This document shows, piece after piece, positions 1-8,327 of a stretch of DNA of 64,000 nt. Both the position numbers and the translations under genes were made by a program. Source of the stretch: CAZLFQ01 sp044229535 (GTDB lineage Bacteria; Pseudomonadota; Alphaproteobacteria; Rickettsiales; Midichloriaceae); the NCBI GenBank assembly GCA_044229535.1, contig JBGASU010000001.1:1426001-1490000 (forward strand), given 5' to 3'. Position 1 is the first letter of the stretch. Each line of letters begins with the position of its first letter. The notes under the pieces were generated by a model that was given only the letters and a program-made list of their open reading frames with translations, ran no database searches and was not told the DNA's origin.

Positions 1-312
1 GTAGTTTTGTTTAGCTCTCTCGGATACATGCTCAGGGAAGTTGTCGCAAATCGCTTCTAGAGTGTTGCCGACAGAGTATTCTACATCATGAATTTGTCTA
101 TCTCCATACGCTGTGGATAGTTTTTCTGTTTGTTCTCCTAGATCAATTTTAGATTCAAGTTCTTGGATAATGTTTATTGGGATCCCGAGAGCTCTGGCTT
201 CTGCAATTAAATCTTCTAAGGCAGAGTTTTTTAAGCGTACATCGATAATAGATTTAATTATGGCAAGCTTAGCAAGAATTTCTGAAGTTCTTTGCTCTGC
301 TTGTTTAGTCAT
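1..312 (-). CDS. Hypothetical protein, 3' end outside window
   Basis: The reading frame starts at an ATG directly after the stop codon of the STAS gene (TAAATG junction) and is still open at base 1, so only about 104 N-terminal residues are visible. They are helical and charged (start MTKQAEQRTSEILAKLAII) with no signal peptide, membrane segment or motif that I recognise. The zero-gap junction with the STAS gene implies translational coupling and possibly a role in the same partner-switching circuit, for example as a phosphatase or sensor whose catalytic part lies outside the window. That role is inferred from position only. Confidence 0.6.
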   Translation of the reverse strand, partial: MTKQAEQRTSEILAKLAIIKSIIDVRLKNSALEDLIAEARALGIPINIIQELESKIDLGEQTEKLSTAYGDRQIHDVEYSVGNTLEAICDNFPEHVSERAKQNY

Positions 313-615
313 TTATTTATGCTCAATTGTGAATAAGTCGCTAAATCTAGAAATGTCGAACATTTGTTTTACTTGCCCTTTTGGATTGCGAAGTAAAAGG
401 TTTGTAGATGTTTTGTCGCATTTATCTCTTACTAAAAGTAGAATCCCAAGTGCAGCAGAATCTATGAATTCAACGTTAGCCAGATCAATTATTATTTTTT
501 TATAGGCTTGTATTTCTTCAAGAATACTGTTGAAAACTTTGTTGTCAGCGAATGTGAACTTCCCTGCTAAATTTAGCTCAAGAGAATCGCCACTAGAAAC
601 TACATTATGCTCCAT
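313..615 (-). CDS. STAS-domain anti-sigma factor antagonist-like protein
   Basis: This 100-residue protein is a single STAS domain of the SpoIIAA/RsbV type. The segment IIIDLANVEFIDSAALGIL has the conserved beta-strand followed by D-S-A-A-L-G, where the serine is the residue phosphorylated by an anti-sigma kinase in known family members. Such proteins bind and neutralise an anti-sigma kinase/HATPase partner in the cytoplasm, but no kinase gene is visible here. The gene is first in a leftward pair, read directly into the truncated gene at the window edge. Divergent xthA starts 117 bp away, so the gap should hold two promoters. Alternatively it may serve a non-sigma partner, as many stand-alone STAS proteins do. 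Confidence 0.85.
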   Translation of the reverse strand: MEHNVVSSGDSLELNLAGKFTFADNKVFNSILEEIQAYKKIIIDLANVEFIDSAALGILLLVRDKCDKTSTNLLLRNPKGQVKQMFDISRFSDLFTIEHK

Positions 616-732
616 TTACTTGATACCTATTATGTTATGATAAATTCAAGCATGGCATTTTTTAGATAAATTGCAACACCTATCCTTTTGCTTTTTTTTC
701 AAATTTAATATAGAGTTTATTAAAAAAAATCT

Positions 733-1506
733 ATGACACACATAGCATGCTGGAATGTTAACTCGATAAAGTCGCGATTACAAAACTTTATGAGTTTTGT
801 AGATAAATATTCCCCTGATATTATCTTGCTTCAAGAATTAAAATGCCTAGAAGAAGCGTTTCCAAAAATGGAGATAGAGGATAAAGGGTATAATGTCATT
901 ATATCTGGGGAAAAGACATATAATGGCGTAGCTATTTTAAGTAAATCACCAATAGAAGATGTCTCAAAAAACTTGCCAGGAGATGATCAAGATCTTCAAG
1001 CAAGGTATATAGAAGGGTTTACCATGGGAATTAGGGTTTGTTCGGTGTATGTGCCGAATGGGCAAGAAGTTGGCTCTGATAAATTTAGGTACAAGCTAAA
1101 TTTTTTCGATCGCTTAAATGAACATCTGAAAGCATTGCATAAATATGATGAGCAATTAGTGGTGGGGGGAGATTTTAATGTGGCTCCAGAAGAAAATGAT
1201 GTATATAGCCCAAAATCATTAGAGGGTTCGATTTGTTTCCACATGGAAGAGAGAAAGAGATTCCGCAAGTTGATAAATAACGGAATGTCTGATTCATTTA
1301 GAATTTTACATCCTACTAAGCAGGAATTTAGTTGGTGGGATTATAGAGCTGGTGCTTGGGATCATAATAAAGGTATGAGGATTGATCAAATACTTTTAAA
1401 CCCCAGGTCTTGTGATAGACTTATAGAAGCTGGTATTTATAATGAAATTAGAGGGCAAGAAAAAGCTTCTGATCACGCCCCTATATACTGTAAACTTGCA
1501 AAATAG
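733..1506 (+). CDS. xthA: Exodeoxyribonuclease III
   Basis: The 257-residue product is an AP endonuclease/3'-5' exonuclease of the EEP fold used in base-excision repair. Family motifs run in order: N-terminal strand with CWNVNSIKSR, metal ligand E35 in LLQELKC, GGDFNVAP with the catalytic Asp and Asn, WWDYRAGA, GMRIDQIL, and the C-terminal SDHAP with catalytic H248. Length is normal for the ExoIII family (about 255-270). The ATG at 733 gives the standard N-terminus. It lies two bases upstream of the glycosyltransferase start, so the two are co-transcribed. Confidence 0.95.
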   Translation: MTHIACWNVNSIKSRLQNFMSFVDKYSPDIILLQELKCLEEAFPKMEIEDKGYNVIISGEKTYNGVAILSKSPIEDVSKNLPGDDQDLQARYIEGFTMGIRVCSVYVPNGQEVGSDKFRYKLNFFDRLNEHLKALHKYDEQLVVGGDFNVAPEENDVYSPKSLEGSICFHMEERKRFRKLINNGMSDSFRILHPTKQEFSWWDYRAGAWDHNKGMRIDQILLNPRSCDRLIEAGIYNEIRGQEKASDHAPIYCKLAK

Positions 1507-1508
1507 AA

Positions 1509-2600
1509 ATGATAGTAAATATTTTACCATATAAGGAAAGCTACGATCTGAATCACTTTGGCGCCATAGCGCTTACGGTGTCGGATATTATTCAAGTGAG
1601 TAAATACGGAATGCAGACTATAGTCTTGGGTGGTAAGGAGTCAACAGAGTCACTGACCAATAACTATGTCTGTATTAGATATAAAAAGAAGTTATTAGAG
1701 AGTAGGAGTCATGCGTACTTAAAGGCATGTGTTGAGTTTTTCAAATCAAGGTCTGTAAAATTAATTGAGGTTCACAACAGGCCTGCGTGGATCCCGTATC
1801 TGGCTAATAATACTAATCTACCAATAGCACTACACTTGCATAATGATCCACAAGAGATGAAATTTGCTAAAAACCCAGCGCAACGGCTGAAATTACTTGA
1901 AAAATGTGCCGTTATATATTGCGTTAGCAAGTATGTAAGAAAGCGATTTTTAGAAGGTATTGCAGATGAGCAGCTCGCTAAAAAAGTGAGAGTTATTTAT
2001 AATTTTGTATATCCGCTTAAATCTATAGATCTAAGTTCTAAGCAAAAGCTAATATTATTTGTTGGTAGATTGACAAAAGAGAAGGGTATTAAGGAGTTGA
2101 TGGAGGCGCTGACATCTGTATTGCCTGAATTTCCAGATTGGAAAGCTTTGATAATAGGTAGTCCGGGTAATGCTTCAATTTTTGACGGTTCTGCAAAATC
2201 TGTAGCAAAAGCTGTGGCAGCTTTGCCAAGTCAAATAGTGCATTATCCAAAATGTCCGCAAAGAGAGACTATGGAGTGGTTTAAAGAAGCGGCAATTTCA
2301 GTTGTTCCATCAAAATGGGATGAGCCTTTTGGCAGGACCGTATTGGAATCTCTTAGTAATGGGTGCGCTTTAATTACTTCAAAAAAAGGTGGAATCCCAG
2401 AGATTATAGCGAAATCAGCAATTAGCTTAACAGCAGTTAATTCAGAGTTTATAGAGTATTCGTTAAGGGATTTGATAAAATATCCCGATAGGCTTTTGAA
2501 ATATCAGCAAATGTCAGTGAATAGGGCTAATGAGTTTATTGATGGCTATGCAAGTGTGAAGAAGCTTGATAAAATACGTGAAAAAGTGCAAGTGAAGTAA
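1509..2600 (+). CDS. GT4-family glycosyltransferase
   Basis: This 363-residue protein has a GT-B fold glycosyltransferase layout. The C-terminal half shows LFVGRLTKEKGIKEL (start of the nucleotide-sugar domain) and the GT4 donor-site block PSKWDEPFGRTVLESLSNG with the E-x7-E style motif, followed by GGIPEI. The N-terminal half is a looser acceptor domain, with HNDP near residue 113. It probably adds a sugar to lipopolysaccharide core or another envelope glycan, fitting the lipid A and ligase genes elsewhere in the window. The precise donor and acceptor cannot be read from sequence. It starts two bases after xthA and ends one base before ccoS. Confidence 0.88.
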   Translation: MIVNILPYKESYDLNHFGAIALTVSDIIQVSKYGMQTIVLGGKESTESLTNNYVCIRYKKKLLESRSHAYLKACVEFFKSRSVKLIEVHNRPAWIPYLANNTNLPIALHLHNDPQEMKFAKNPAQRLKLLEKCAVIYCVSKYVRKRFLEGIADEQLAKKVRVIYNFVYPLKSIDLSSKQKLILFVGRLTKEKGIKELMEALTSVLPEFPDWKALIIGSPGNASIFDGSAKSVAKAVAALPSQIVHYPKCPQRETMEWFKEAAISVVPSKWDEPFGRTVLESLSNGCALITSKKGGIPEIIAKSAISLTAVNSEFIEYSLRDLIKYPDRLLKYQQMSVNRANEFIDGYASVKKLDKIREKVQVK

Positions 2601-2601
2601 A

Positions 2602-2778
2602 ATGGAAGCTTTTATTTTTTTAATCCCATTAACGCTTATAATTGTGTTTGGTATGCTGCTAGCCTTCTTTTGGTGTTTGAAGAATAAGCAATATGAAGAC
2701 CTAGATGGAGCAGCAAGCAGAATTTTATTTGATGACGCCCTCCGAAAAGATGTTGCAAAAAAACCAGAAAATGAGTAG
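2602..2778 (+). CDS. ccoS: cbb3-type cytochrome oxidase assembly protein CcoS
   Basis: This 58-residue membrane protein begins one base after the glycosyltransferase stop. It has one N-terminal transmembrane helix (residues 3-24) followed by the family signature YEDLDGAASRILFDD, which matches the CcoS hallmark (Q/K-Y-D/E-D-L-D-G-A-A-x-R-I-L-x-D). CcoS is required for assembly of cbb3 cytochrome c oxidase, so ccoNOP and ccoI are expected elsewhere in the genome. None are here, so ccoS is separated from its usual ccoGHIS cluster. The length is typical of the family. Confidence 0.9.
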   Translation: MEAFIFLIPLTLIIVFGMLLAFFWCLKNKQYEDLDGAASRILFDDALRKDVAKKPENE

Positions 2779-2798
2779 ATTCCCTTTTACCTCATTAT

Positions 2799-2875
2799 GG
2801 CGGAGTAGCTCAGTTGGTTAGAGCGGCGGAATCATAATCCGTGTGTCGGGGGTTCAAATCCCTCCTCCGCTACCA
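2799..2875 (+). tRNA. tRNA-Met (CAT anticodon), elongator-like
   Basis: The 77-nt gene folds as a full cloverleaf with an encoded CCA end. The acceptor stem GGCGGAG pairs with CTCCGCT (first pair G-U), the D-arm contains AGCTCAGTTGGTTAGAGC, and the anticodon stem GCGGA/TCCGT encloses the loop ATCATAA with anticodon CAT. The T-arm is GGGGGTTCAAATCCCTC. The anticodon stem lacks the three G-C pairs of initiator tRNA, so this is elongator tRNA-Met or the lysidine-modified tRNA-Ile2. I favour elongator Met on overall resemblance, without certainty. Confidence 0.93.
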
Positions 2876-2938
2876 TTTATATATTAAATTTGATAATTTG
2901 TGCTTAATTTGCTTTTTTATCTTGATATATATATGCGG

Positions 2939-2981
2939 TATAATATGTTTTGTCGGAGTTAAAGGACGTTCCTTATGCTCC
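2939..2981 (+). promoter_or_regulatory. -10 box plus nested hairpin in the leader of the 100-aa gene
   Basis: A consensus -10 hexamer TATAAT lies at 2939-2944; no strong -35 is visible at the right distance. It is followed by a compact hairpin at 2955-2981: outer stem GGAG/CTCC, symmetric internal loop tta/atg, inner stem AAGGA/TCCTT, and apical loop CGT. The ribosome-binding AAGGGGC before the ATG at 3009 lies downstream of it. The hairpin would sit near the 5' end of the transcript and may stabilise or regulate it; that function is inferred. Confidence 0.5.
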
Positions 2982-3008
2982 ATAAAATAAGAATATAAAG
3001 GGGCAAAT

Positions 3009-3311
3009 ATGTTGCAAAGAATAGATATTCATAGCAAAAATACTCAAGCAGGCTTAGAAAAAATGCTTGGTCAAGAGAAGCTAGAAGGACTAAAGCTTGA
3101 ATCATCGTTAAAAATTAACGAAATTCATAATGATGGTAAAGAATTTTATTTTAAAGGTGTAACCTTTGAAGTCTCTGGTGGTAAAGCGTATATGGCAGAT
3201 GCTTATTATCAGAAAACTGGCTCTGAGACTGTTTCTTACTGCGGTGATGTTAACAATAATAATCCGCTATGTCTAAGTGAATCTAGTCAATATGTTATGA
3301 TTTACGAATAA
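3009..3311 (+). CDS. Hypothetical protein, 100 aa
   Basis: I do not recognise this small protein. It has no signal peptide or membrane helix. Two N-terminal helices (residues 10-38) precede a beta-rich C-terminal half with two cysteines in YCGDVNNNNPLCLSES. It has a consensus -10 box, a structured leader and a good ribosome binding site (AAGGGGC, 5 nt before the ATG), so it is very likely expressed as a single-gene unit. It is flanked by the tRNA upstream and the deacylase gene downstream, neither of which suggests a role. Confidence 0.7.
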   Translation: MLQRIDIHSKNTQAGLEKMLGQEKLEGLKLESSLKINEIHNDGKEFYFKGVTFEVSGGKAYMADAYYQKTGSETVSYCGDVNNNNPLCLSESSQYVMIYE

Positions 3312-3441
3312 ACTTATCTTTGAAAATAAAAAAGACTCGTTATCATTCTGCTACAAGGCTTTTTGGTCTATTAAGCAAAACTCTTGTGCTGTGCAATATT
3401 TGATATAATCTGAGAATAGTGTAGTAATTCTTGCATATGTG

Positions 3442-4473
3442 ATGTCTTTTGAGATAGCAGGCAATAAAGTGGCATTAGGGGAAAGAAAGCGGTTCGAAAT
3501 ACCTGTGGCGACGCTTTTTGATTATACTCAGATGTCAATACCAGTTGAAGTTATTAGAGGTGTTGATGATGGGCCTGTTATGTTTGTATCTGCGGCAATA
3601 CATGGTGATGAAGTAATTGGTGTTGAAATTGTTAAAAGGATCTTAAACAGAAAAGAATTAAAAAATATTAAAGGGACGTTGATTTGCATCCCTATAGTAA
3701 ACCCTTTTGGTTATAATAATAATATTAGGTATTTGCCTGACAGAAGAGATATGAATCGGTGCTTCCCTGGTTCCCCTGATGGATCTTTGGCGGCAAGGAT
3801 GGCGCATACTTTTTTGAAAGAAATAGTATATAAATGCCAGTATGGCATAGATATTCATTCTGGTGCTTTGCACAGAGATAACTTTCCGCAAATTAGATTG
3901 GCATTAGGTGATGCAGTAGAATTAAAGCTTGCGCAAGCATTTGGTGCCCCTGTTATAATAAATTCACCTCATAGAAATGGTACTTTAAGGAAAGCTGCAT
4001 CAGACAAAGGATTAAAGACTTTGTTGTTTGAAGGCGGTGAAGCATTAAGATTTGATGAGTATGCAATTAATATTGCAGTGCATGGAATCTTAAATGTAAT
4101 GCAAGAAATAAAAATGCTCAAAAAGTCTAGTGATGATTCGCATCAAGCACGTACAGTTATGACTGCAAAATCAAGTCACTGGATACGTGCCCAAAATAGT
4201 GGTAGTTTACGTACTATTAAAAAATTGGGTTCATTCGTTCAGCAAGGTGATTTGCTTGGCGTAATATCCGACCCATTCGGAGCCCGTAAGATGGGTGTTT
4301 ATGCTTCCAAACCAGGAATTATAATAGGCGGTGTGACAATGCCTTTAGTTAATCGTGGCAATGCTCTTTTCCATATTGCAACTCTTGAAGATATGAGGAT
4401 AATTGACGATCAACAAATCGTTTCTGATTCTGATATTGATATCGAGAACGAAGATTGGTTCATGAGGAAATAA
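3442..4473 (+). CDS. Succinylglutamate desuccinylase/aspartoacylase (M14-like) family protein
   Basis: The 343-residue product is a zinc-dependent deacylase/carboxypeptidase-like enzyme. Motifs: HGDEVIGVEIV (zinc His and Glu near the N-terminus), DRRDMNRCFPG (substrate-binding Arg/Asn), GIDIHSG (third zinc ligand His) and LLFEGGEAL with the catalytic Glu. The C-terminal about 90 residues form a beta-rich lipoyl-like domain ending in PLVNRGNALFHIA, as in longer family members. Substrate cannot be inferred. A GTG at 3439 immediately precedes the ATG chosen at 3442. The stop codon overlaps the start of the CorC-like gene by one base (TAATG), implying coupled translation. Confidence 0.88.
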   Translation: MSFEIAGNKVALGERKRFEIPVATLFDYTQMSIPVEVIRGVDDGPVMFVSAAIHGDEVIGVEIVKRILNRKELKNIKGTLICIPIVNPFGYNNNIRYLPDRRDMNRCFPGSPDGSLAARMAHTFLKEIVYKCQYGIDIHSGALHRDNFPQIRLALGDAVELKLAQAFGAPVIINSPHRNGTLRKAASDKGLKTLLFEGGEALRFDEYAINIAVHGILNVMQEIKMLKKSSDDSHQARTVMTAKSSHWIRAQNSGSLRTIKKLGSFVQQGDLLGVISDPFGARKMGVYASKPGIIIGGVTMPLVNRGNALFHIATLEDMRIIDDQQIVSDSDIDIENEDWFMRK

Positions 4474-5768
4474 TGTTTGAATCCTATATAGTACAAGCTT
4501 TGCTAGTAATATTATTACTAGCGCTATCTGCATTTTTTTCTGGATCTGAAATTGGAATTTTAAGTGCCTCTAGATCTAAAATCCAAAAATTAAAAATGGA
4601 TGGGAATAAACGAGCTGTTACTCTTTCGAAATTACGCGATGACAGAGAGAGAATGATAGGCGCGATGATGTTATTAAACACATTCGTGAATACTGCGGCC
4701 TCCTCAATTGCTTCTGGCTTATCTATAGATTACTTCGGTGATAGTGGTGAGGCGTTGATTATTTCTACTACCATTATGACTATACTTATTATGATTTATG
4801 GAGAGATACTGCCAAAAACTTATGCTGTTAGAAATGCTGAAAAACTTTCTTTGGCTGTAGCTCCATTCTTTATGATTATTTCAAGAATGTTTTCTCCAAT
4901 CACAACTACTATTCAAGTAATGGTTAATGCAACATTAAGAATCTTCACATCGCCTACGAAAAAAGAGGAAAAGATGAGTGGACTAGAGATCATTCGAGGT
5001 GCTTTGGAATTCCATCATGAAGAAGGATTGGTTGTAAAAGAAGATAAGTATATGATCGGTGGAATTATTGATCTTGAGAAGATTACAGTCAATGAAATAA
5101 TGATCCACAGGAATGATATGGAAAGTGTTGATATAGATGACGAGCCAAATGAAATTATTAATCAAGTTATAGCGACAACTCATTCTAGAATTCCTCTATG
5201 GAAAGACGAGCCAGATAATATCGTTGGCATTATTCACGTAAAAGATGTTGTAAGACTTCTAAGATCTAAAAAAGAAATTACGAAAAAAGATATAGAGAAA
5301 ATTATAAGAAAGCCTCTATTCATTCCCAATATTACAAACCTTAAAAAGCAGCTCAATACTTTTAGAGAGCAACAATCGCATTTTGCTTTGGTGGTAGATG
5401 AATATGGCGAATTGCTGGGTTTAATTACGCTTGAAGATATTTTAGAGGAAGTAGTAGGGCATATAGAAGATGAGTATGACCATGATAACAAAAGTGCAAT
5501 TCAAAAGAACCAAGATGGCTCCGTTGTTGTTGCAGGCGACGTTACAATAAGAGATTTAAATAGGGCAATGCACTGGAATATTAGTGATGAAGATGCGGCA
5601 ACTTTGGGTGGACTAGTGTTCCACATAGCTCAAAAAGTACCAACAGTAGGTGAGAGTTTTAGGATACTGGGGTTTAAAATGAAGATATTGAAGCGCAAGT
5701 ATAACAAGATTATTAAGATCAAGATCGTACCAATTAAAGCTAAGAAAAAGGCTGGTAGTAGCAAATAG
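4473..5768 (+). CDS. HlyC/CorC (CNNM) family transporter-associated protein
   Basis: The 431-residue protein has the order CNNM/DUF21 membrane domain (residues about 1-175, four hydrophobic segments including MMLLNTFVNTAASSIASG), a CBS pair (about 190-330, with HSRIPLWKDEPDNIVGIIHV and VVDEYGELLGLITLEDILEE) and a C-terminal CorC_HlyC domain ending in KMKILKRKYNKIIKIKIV. Family members are linked to Mg2+/Co2+ efflux or homeostasis in the inner membrane. I start it at the ATG overlapping the preceding stop codon; an in-frame TTG at 4455 would add six residues inside the upstream gene. Confidence 0.92.
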   Translation: MFESYIVQALLVILLLALSAFFSGSEIGILSASRSKIQKLKMDGNKRAVTLSKLRDDRERMIGAMMLLNTFVNTAASSIASGLSIDYFGDSGEALIISTTIMTILIMIYGEILPKTYAVRNAEKLSLAVAPFFMIISRMFSPITTTIQVMVNATLRIFTSPTKKEEKMSGLEIIRGALEFHHEEGLVVKEDKYMIGGIIDLEKITVNEIMIHRNDMESVDIDDEPNEIINQVIATTHSRIPLWKDEPDNIVGIIHVKDVVRLLRSKKEITKKDIEKIIRKPLFIPNITNLKKQLNTFREQQSHFALVVDEYGELLGLITLEDILEEVVGHIEDEYDHDNKSAIQKNQDGSVVVAGDVTIRDLNRAMHWNISDEDAATLGGLVFHIAQKVPTVGESFRILGFKMKILKRKYNKIIKIKIVPIKAKKKAGSSK

Positions 5769-5808
5769 CTGTATATAGCTTACATTATCTCCATGATTTT
5801 TTATAAAA

Positions 5809-5841
5809 TTAACCATTTGTTAAGGGTTAGAGTGATAGAGT
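5809..5841 (+). promoter_or_regulatory. CtrA-like box with -10 element before the 814-aa gene
   Basis: TTAA (5809-5812), seven bases, TTAA (5820-5823), twelve bases, then TAGAGT (5836-5841), which matches four of six -10 positions. TTAA-N7-TTAA is the CtrA recognition pattern in alphaproteobacteria, and overlap of the box with the -35 position is the usual geometry of CtrA-activated promoters. The same 7/12 spacing recurs at 19490-19522 and 46211-46243. Site function is inferred. Confidence 0.5.
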
Positions 5842-5872
5842 CATAGACATCTAATGATCGCTGGAGTTCGCT

Positions 5873-8317
5873 ATGAGAGATTTTTCTAAAAAGCCTCAAA
5901 ACATAGAAGAAGCAAAAAAACTTTTTCCTGAATTATCATCAGAGATTGATGCTGTTTTAAGAGCTTCCCCTAATTTTGGAGAGAGAATTGTGTTAGCTTT
6001 TATTGGAGAGGCAATGGGGGCAATTAATAATCAAAAGCAAAATTTTAAAAGCAATCCCCAAATGGGAGGTAGTATAGCTTTTATTATTGAGATGCTTAAC
6101 CATGTTGGTGCAGAGAGGGTTTTAATTGATAAAATCCCAGAAGAGGAAATTCAAAGAAGAGGTTTTCTTAAAGAGCTTAAAGGCGAATCGAAGGCTCATA
6201 CAGTTTCAATTATGAATACTATACTTTTAGGTAAATTTGATGGATTAGAAGGTTCTATATATGAGCCATACAAGATAGTCGATCTAGTTAAGAATATGAG
6301 TGATCTTTGTAACAAATTTACTGATTTAGCAGAAAAAGAAATTTTCGGTTATAATATAGAGCAAGGTTTAAGGGTTGAGTTTTCAGCGGTTGATAAAGAT
6401 TTAAAAGATAAATTAGGATATAGATGTTGTGAAAAAATTAATAAAGATAATATCAAAAATGTTGATCTCAAAGAAAAAAAAGAAATATTGACGCGATACT
6501 TTGATTTAATGAAGAAAATAAAGGCTGAAGTCCAGCAAAATGATGATATTGACTCGGATGCTAAAAAACGCTTTTTAGAAGAAATAGATAATGATGTATC
6601 TAATAAAATAGCCTCAGAAATTTTATTAGCTATGAAAGGTAATGAAATTGATAAGAACTTTAAAGAAAAATATGATGGTAGAATTGATAAAATAAATAAC
6701 GTTTTTGGTGAGCAGATAAGACAAAGCAAAGCTCCTAGAAGTGTCTTAAATGCAATGCAAGCGTTGATCAGAAGAATGGGAATAGATGCGGTAGATGATT
6801 TGGTTAGTGAATCGAATCGTGAGTTCTTTAAGCAAGTTTTAGAAAGCCCTGTTTTAGCTAGAGTTGCTTTAGGTGTGTTAGAGAATTCTAAGAATTACAG
6901 ACAAGATTTGGTTGCTGTGATGGATGTTGTTAAAATGGCTTTCCAAGACAACGCGCGTGACGGAAAAGTAGTTATAAATCATAAGAAATCCATCGAGATC
7001 TTCAAAGAAATCCTATCTGATGGTAAAGGTGGTGTGGATCCAAAGGCGATAGAGTTCTTAAAAATTCCAGGTAATGCAAAGAAATGGGTGGAAGCTTTAA
7101 AAATTGATCCAGAATGCTTAGGTAAGTTAGCGGTCGCTGGCAAGAGATTTAGCTCGCCTGAAGCGCAGCAGTGGGCTCAGCATTTAATAGATCACCCTAA
7201 AGAACATAAAGCCCTGTTTGCTAGGCTGCGAGTAGAAGGTGAAATTACTGCTAAAAAACTTGGCGAATTAAATGAAGTTTTTGCTCAATTTTATAATAAG
7301 CTAAAGCGCGATGTTGAGCCGGAGCTTTTTACCAAATTTAGCGATGGTAAACAAGATCCGTATAACGTTAATGTAGCAAACAGCGCTGTAGAAAAGGCGA
7401 TGGAAACACGTCTGGATGTAATGGCTCAAGCTTTTAATGTCATGCTTGTTAACTGGGGTTTAGAAGAAGTTAAGAAGCATGAAAATAAAGAAAAGGTTGC
7501 TAAGGTGATGGTTGAAACTACTTTTGCAAGCGTACAATCAATTGGTGTTTTAGAACGGCTAGAGCCAAATGAATTTTTGAAATTAAATTTTGATCAGGCT
7601 TTGCAGGTTTATGAAAAAGTGATGCCGCATATTGTAAAATGCAAGGCAGAGAAAAAAAATATCCACTCAATTATGGGTGGTTTGATTGTACTTGCTTCTA
7701 CACAAAGTTTCTTTTTTGGTCCAAGTATTAAAACAGAAGATCTTATTAAATGTGTGGAAAATCCAGATATGCCTAAGTTTATTAAGGCATATAATGAAGA
7801 TCCTGATCTAGCGAAAATTATATTAGCGGAAGTGAAAGGAAATATTAAGGGAGCGGAGAATCAGCTTAAAGCATTTTGTGATATATATGAGAATATGCAT
7901 GTGTCTACTAAAATTAAAGATGATTCTCGTATCGTAATAGATATAAGAAAAGTCATTGCTGAATGTAGTAAGGGATTTTTATTTAAAACAATAGATGTAG
8001 CTTCGTTGGGTAATAAAATGAAGGCTGTGAAGGCTAGTCTTAAAGAATACACAAAAGACGTGCAATCAGAAAAAGGAAAAAAATACATGAGCTTTCAAGA
8101 ACAGGAGACAACTAAGCCGCTTAACGATGAGATGGGTAATAAAATACCAAGTCCTCTCGCCACTCATATTTCCCATATTGATGCTCAAGGTAAAAAATTT
8201 AAAATAATAAATGATCATGCTGAAAAAATCGCTGATCCCAAAAACATAGATAAACTTCGCAAAGGAAGTAAGAAGCTCCATGGAGGAAATAGTGGTGATA
8301 TAGGAAGAAGCGGATAG
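5873..8317 (+). CDS. Large helical hypothetical protein, 814 aa
   Basis: I do not recognise this protein. It is almost entirely predicted helix, rich in Lys, Glu and Asp, with no signal peptide and no membrane segment; the last about 30 residues (ending GGNSGDIGRSG) look disordered. No catalytic motif is visible. It is a single-gene unit with its own CtrA-like promoter and the convergent secB behind it. A stretch near residues 240-285 weakly resembles part of the 298-aa protein at 46303 (shared pattern: Ser-rich turn, ILxAM, K-x-x-Y, I-x-K-I), and both genes have similar upstream boxes. It could be a cytoplasmic structural protein or a secreted effector; there is no direct evidence for either. 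Confidence 0.85.
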   Translation: MRDFSKKPQNIEEAKKLFPELSSEIDAVLRASPNFGERIVLAFIGEAMGAINNQKQNFKSNPQMGGSIAFIIEMLNHVGAERVLIDKIPEEEIQRRGFLKELKGESKAHTVSIMNTILLGKFDGLEGSIYEPYKIVDLVKNMSDLCNKFTDLAEKEIFGYNIEQGLRVEFSAVDKDLKDKLGYRCCEKINKDNIKNVDLKEKKEILTRYFDLMKKIKAEVQQNDDIDSDAKKRFLEEIDNDVSNKIASEILLAMKGNEIDKNFKEKYDGRIDKINNVFGEQIRQSKAPRSVLNAMQALIRRMGIDAVDDLVSESNREFFKQVLESPVLARVALGVLENSKNYRQDLVAVMDVVKMAFQDNARDGKVVINHKKSIEIFKEILSDGKGGVDPKAIEFLKIPGNAKKWVEALKIDPECLGKLAVAGKRFSSPEAQQWAQHLIDHPKEHKALFARLRVEGEITAKKLGELNEVFAQFYNKLKRDVEPELFTKFSDGKQDPYNVNVANSAVEKAMETRLDVMAQAFNVMLVNWGLEEVKKHENKEKVAKVMVETTFASVQSIGVLERLEPNEFLKLNFDQALQVYEKVMPHIVKCKAEKKNIHSIMGGLIVLASTQSFFFGPSIKTEDLIKCVENPDMPKFIKAYNEDPDLAKIILAEVKGNIKGAENQLKAFCDIYENMHVSTKIKDDSRIVIDIRKVIAECSKGFLFKTIDVASLGNKMKAVKASLKEYTKDVQSEKGKKYMSFQEQETTKPLNDEMGNKIPSPLATHISHIDAQGKKFKIINDHAEKIADPKNIDKLRKGSKKLHGGNSGDIGRSG

Positions 8318-8327
8318 CTAAATACGC

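Noticed and set aside
113..505. 130-codon open frame on the plus strand
   Set aside because: It runs antisense over the STAS gene and the truncated neighbour, both of which have better coding character and a recognised domain.
2799..2875. Initiator tRNA-fMet
   Set aside because: The anticodon stem lacks the three consecutive G-C pairs of bacterial initiators.
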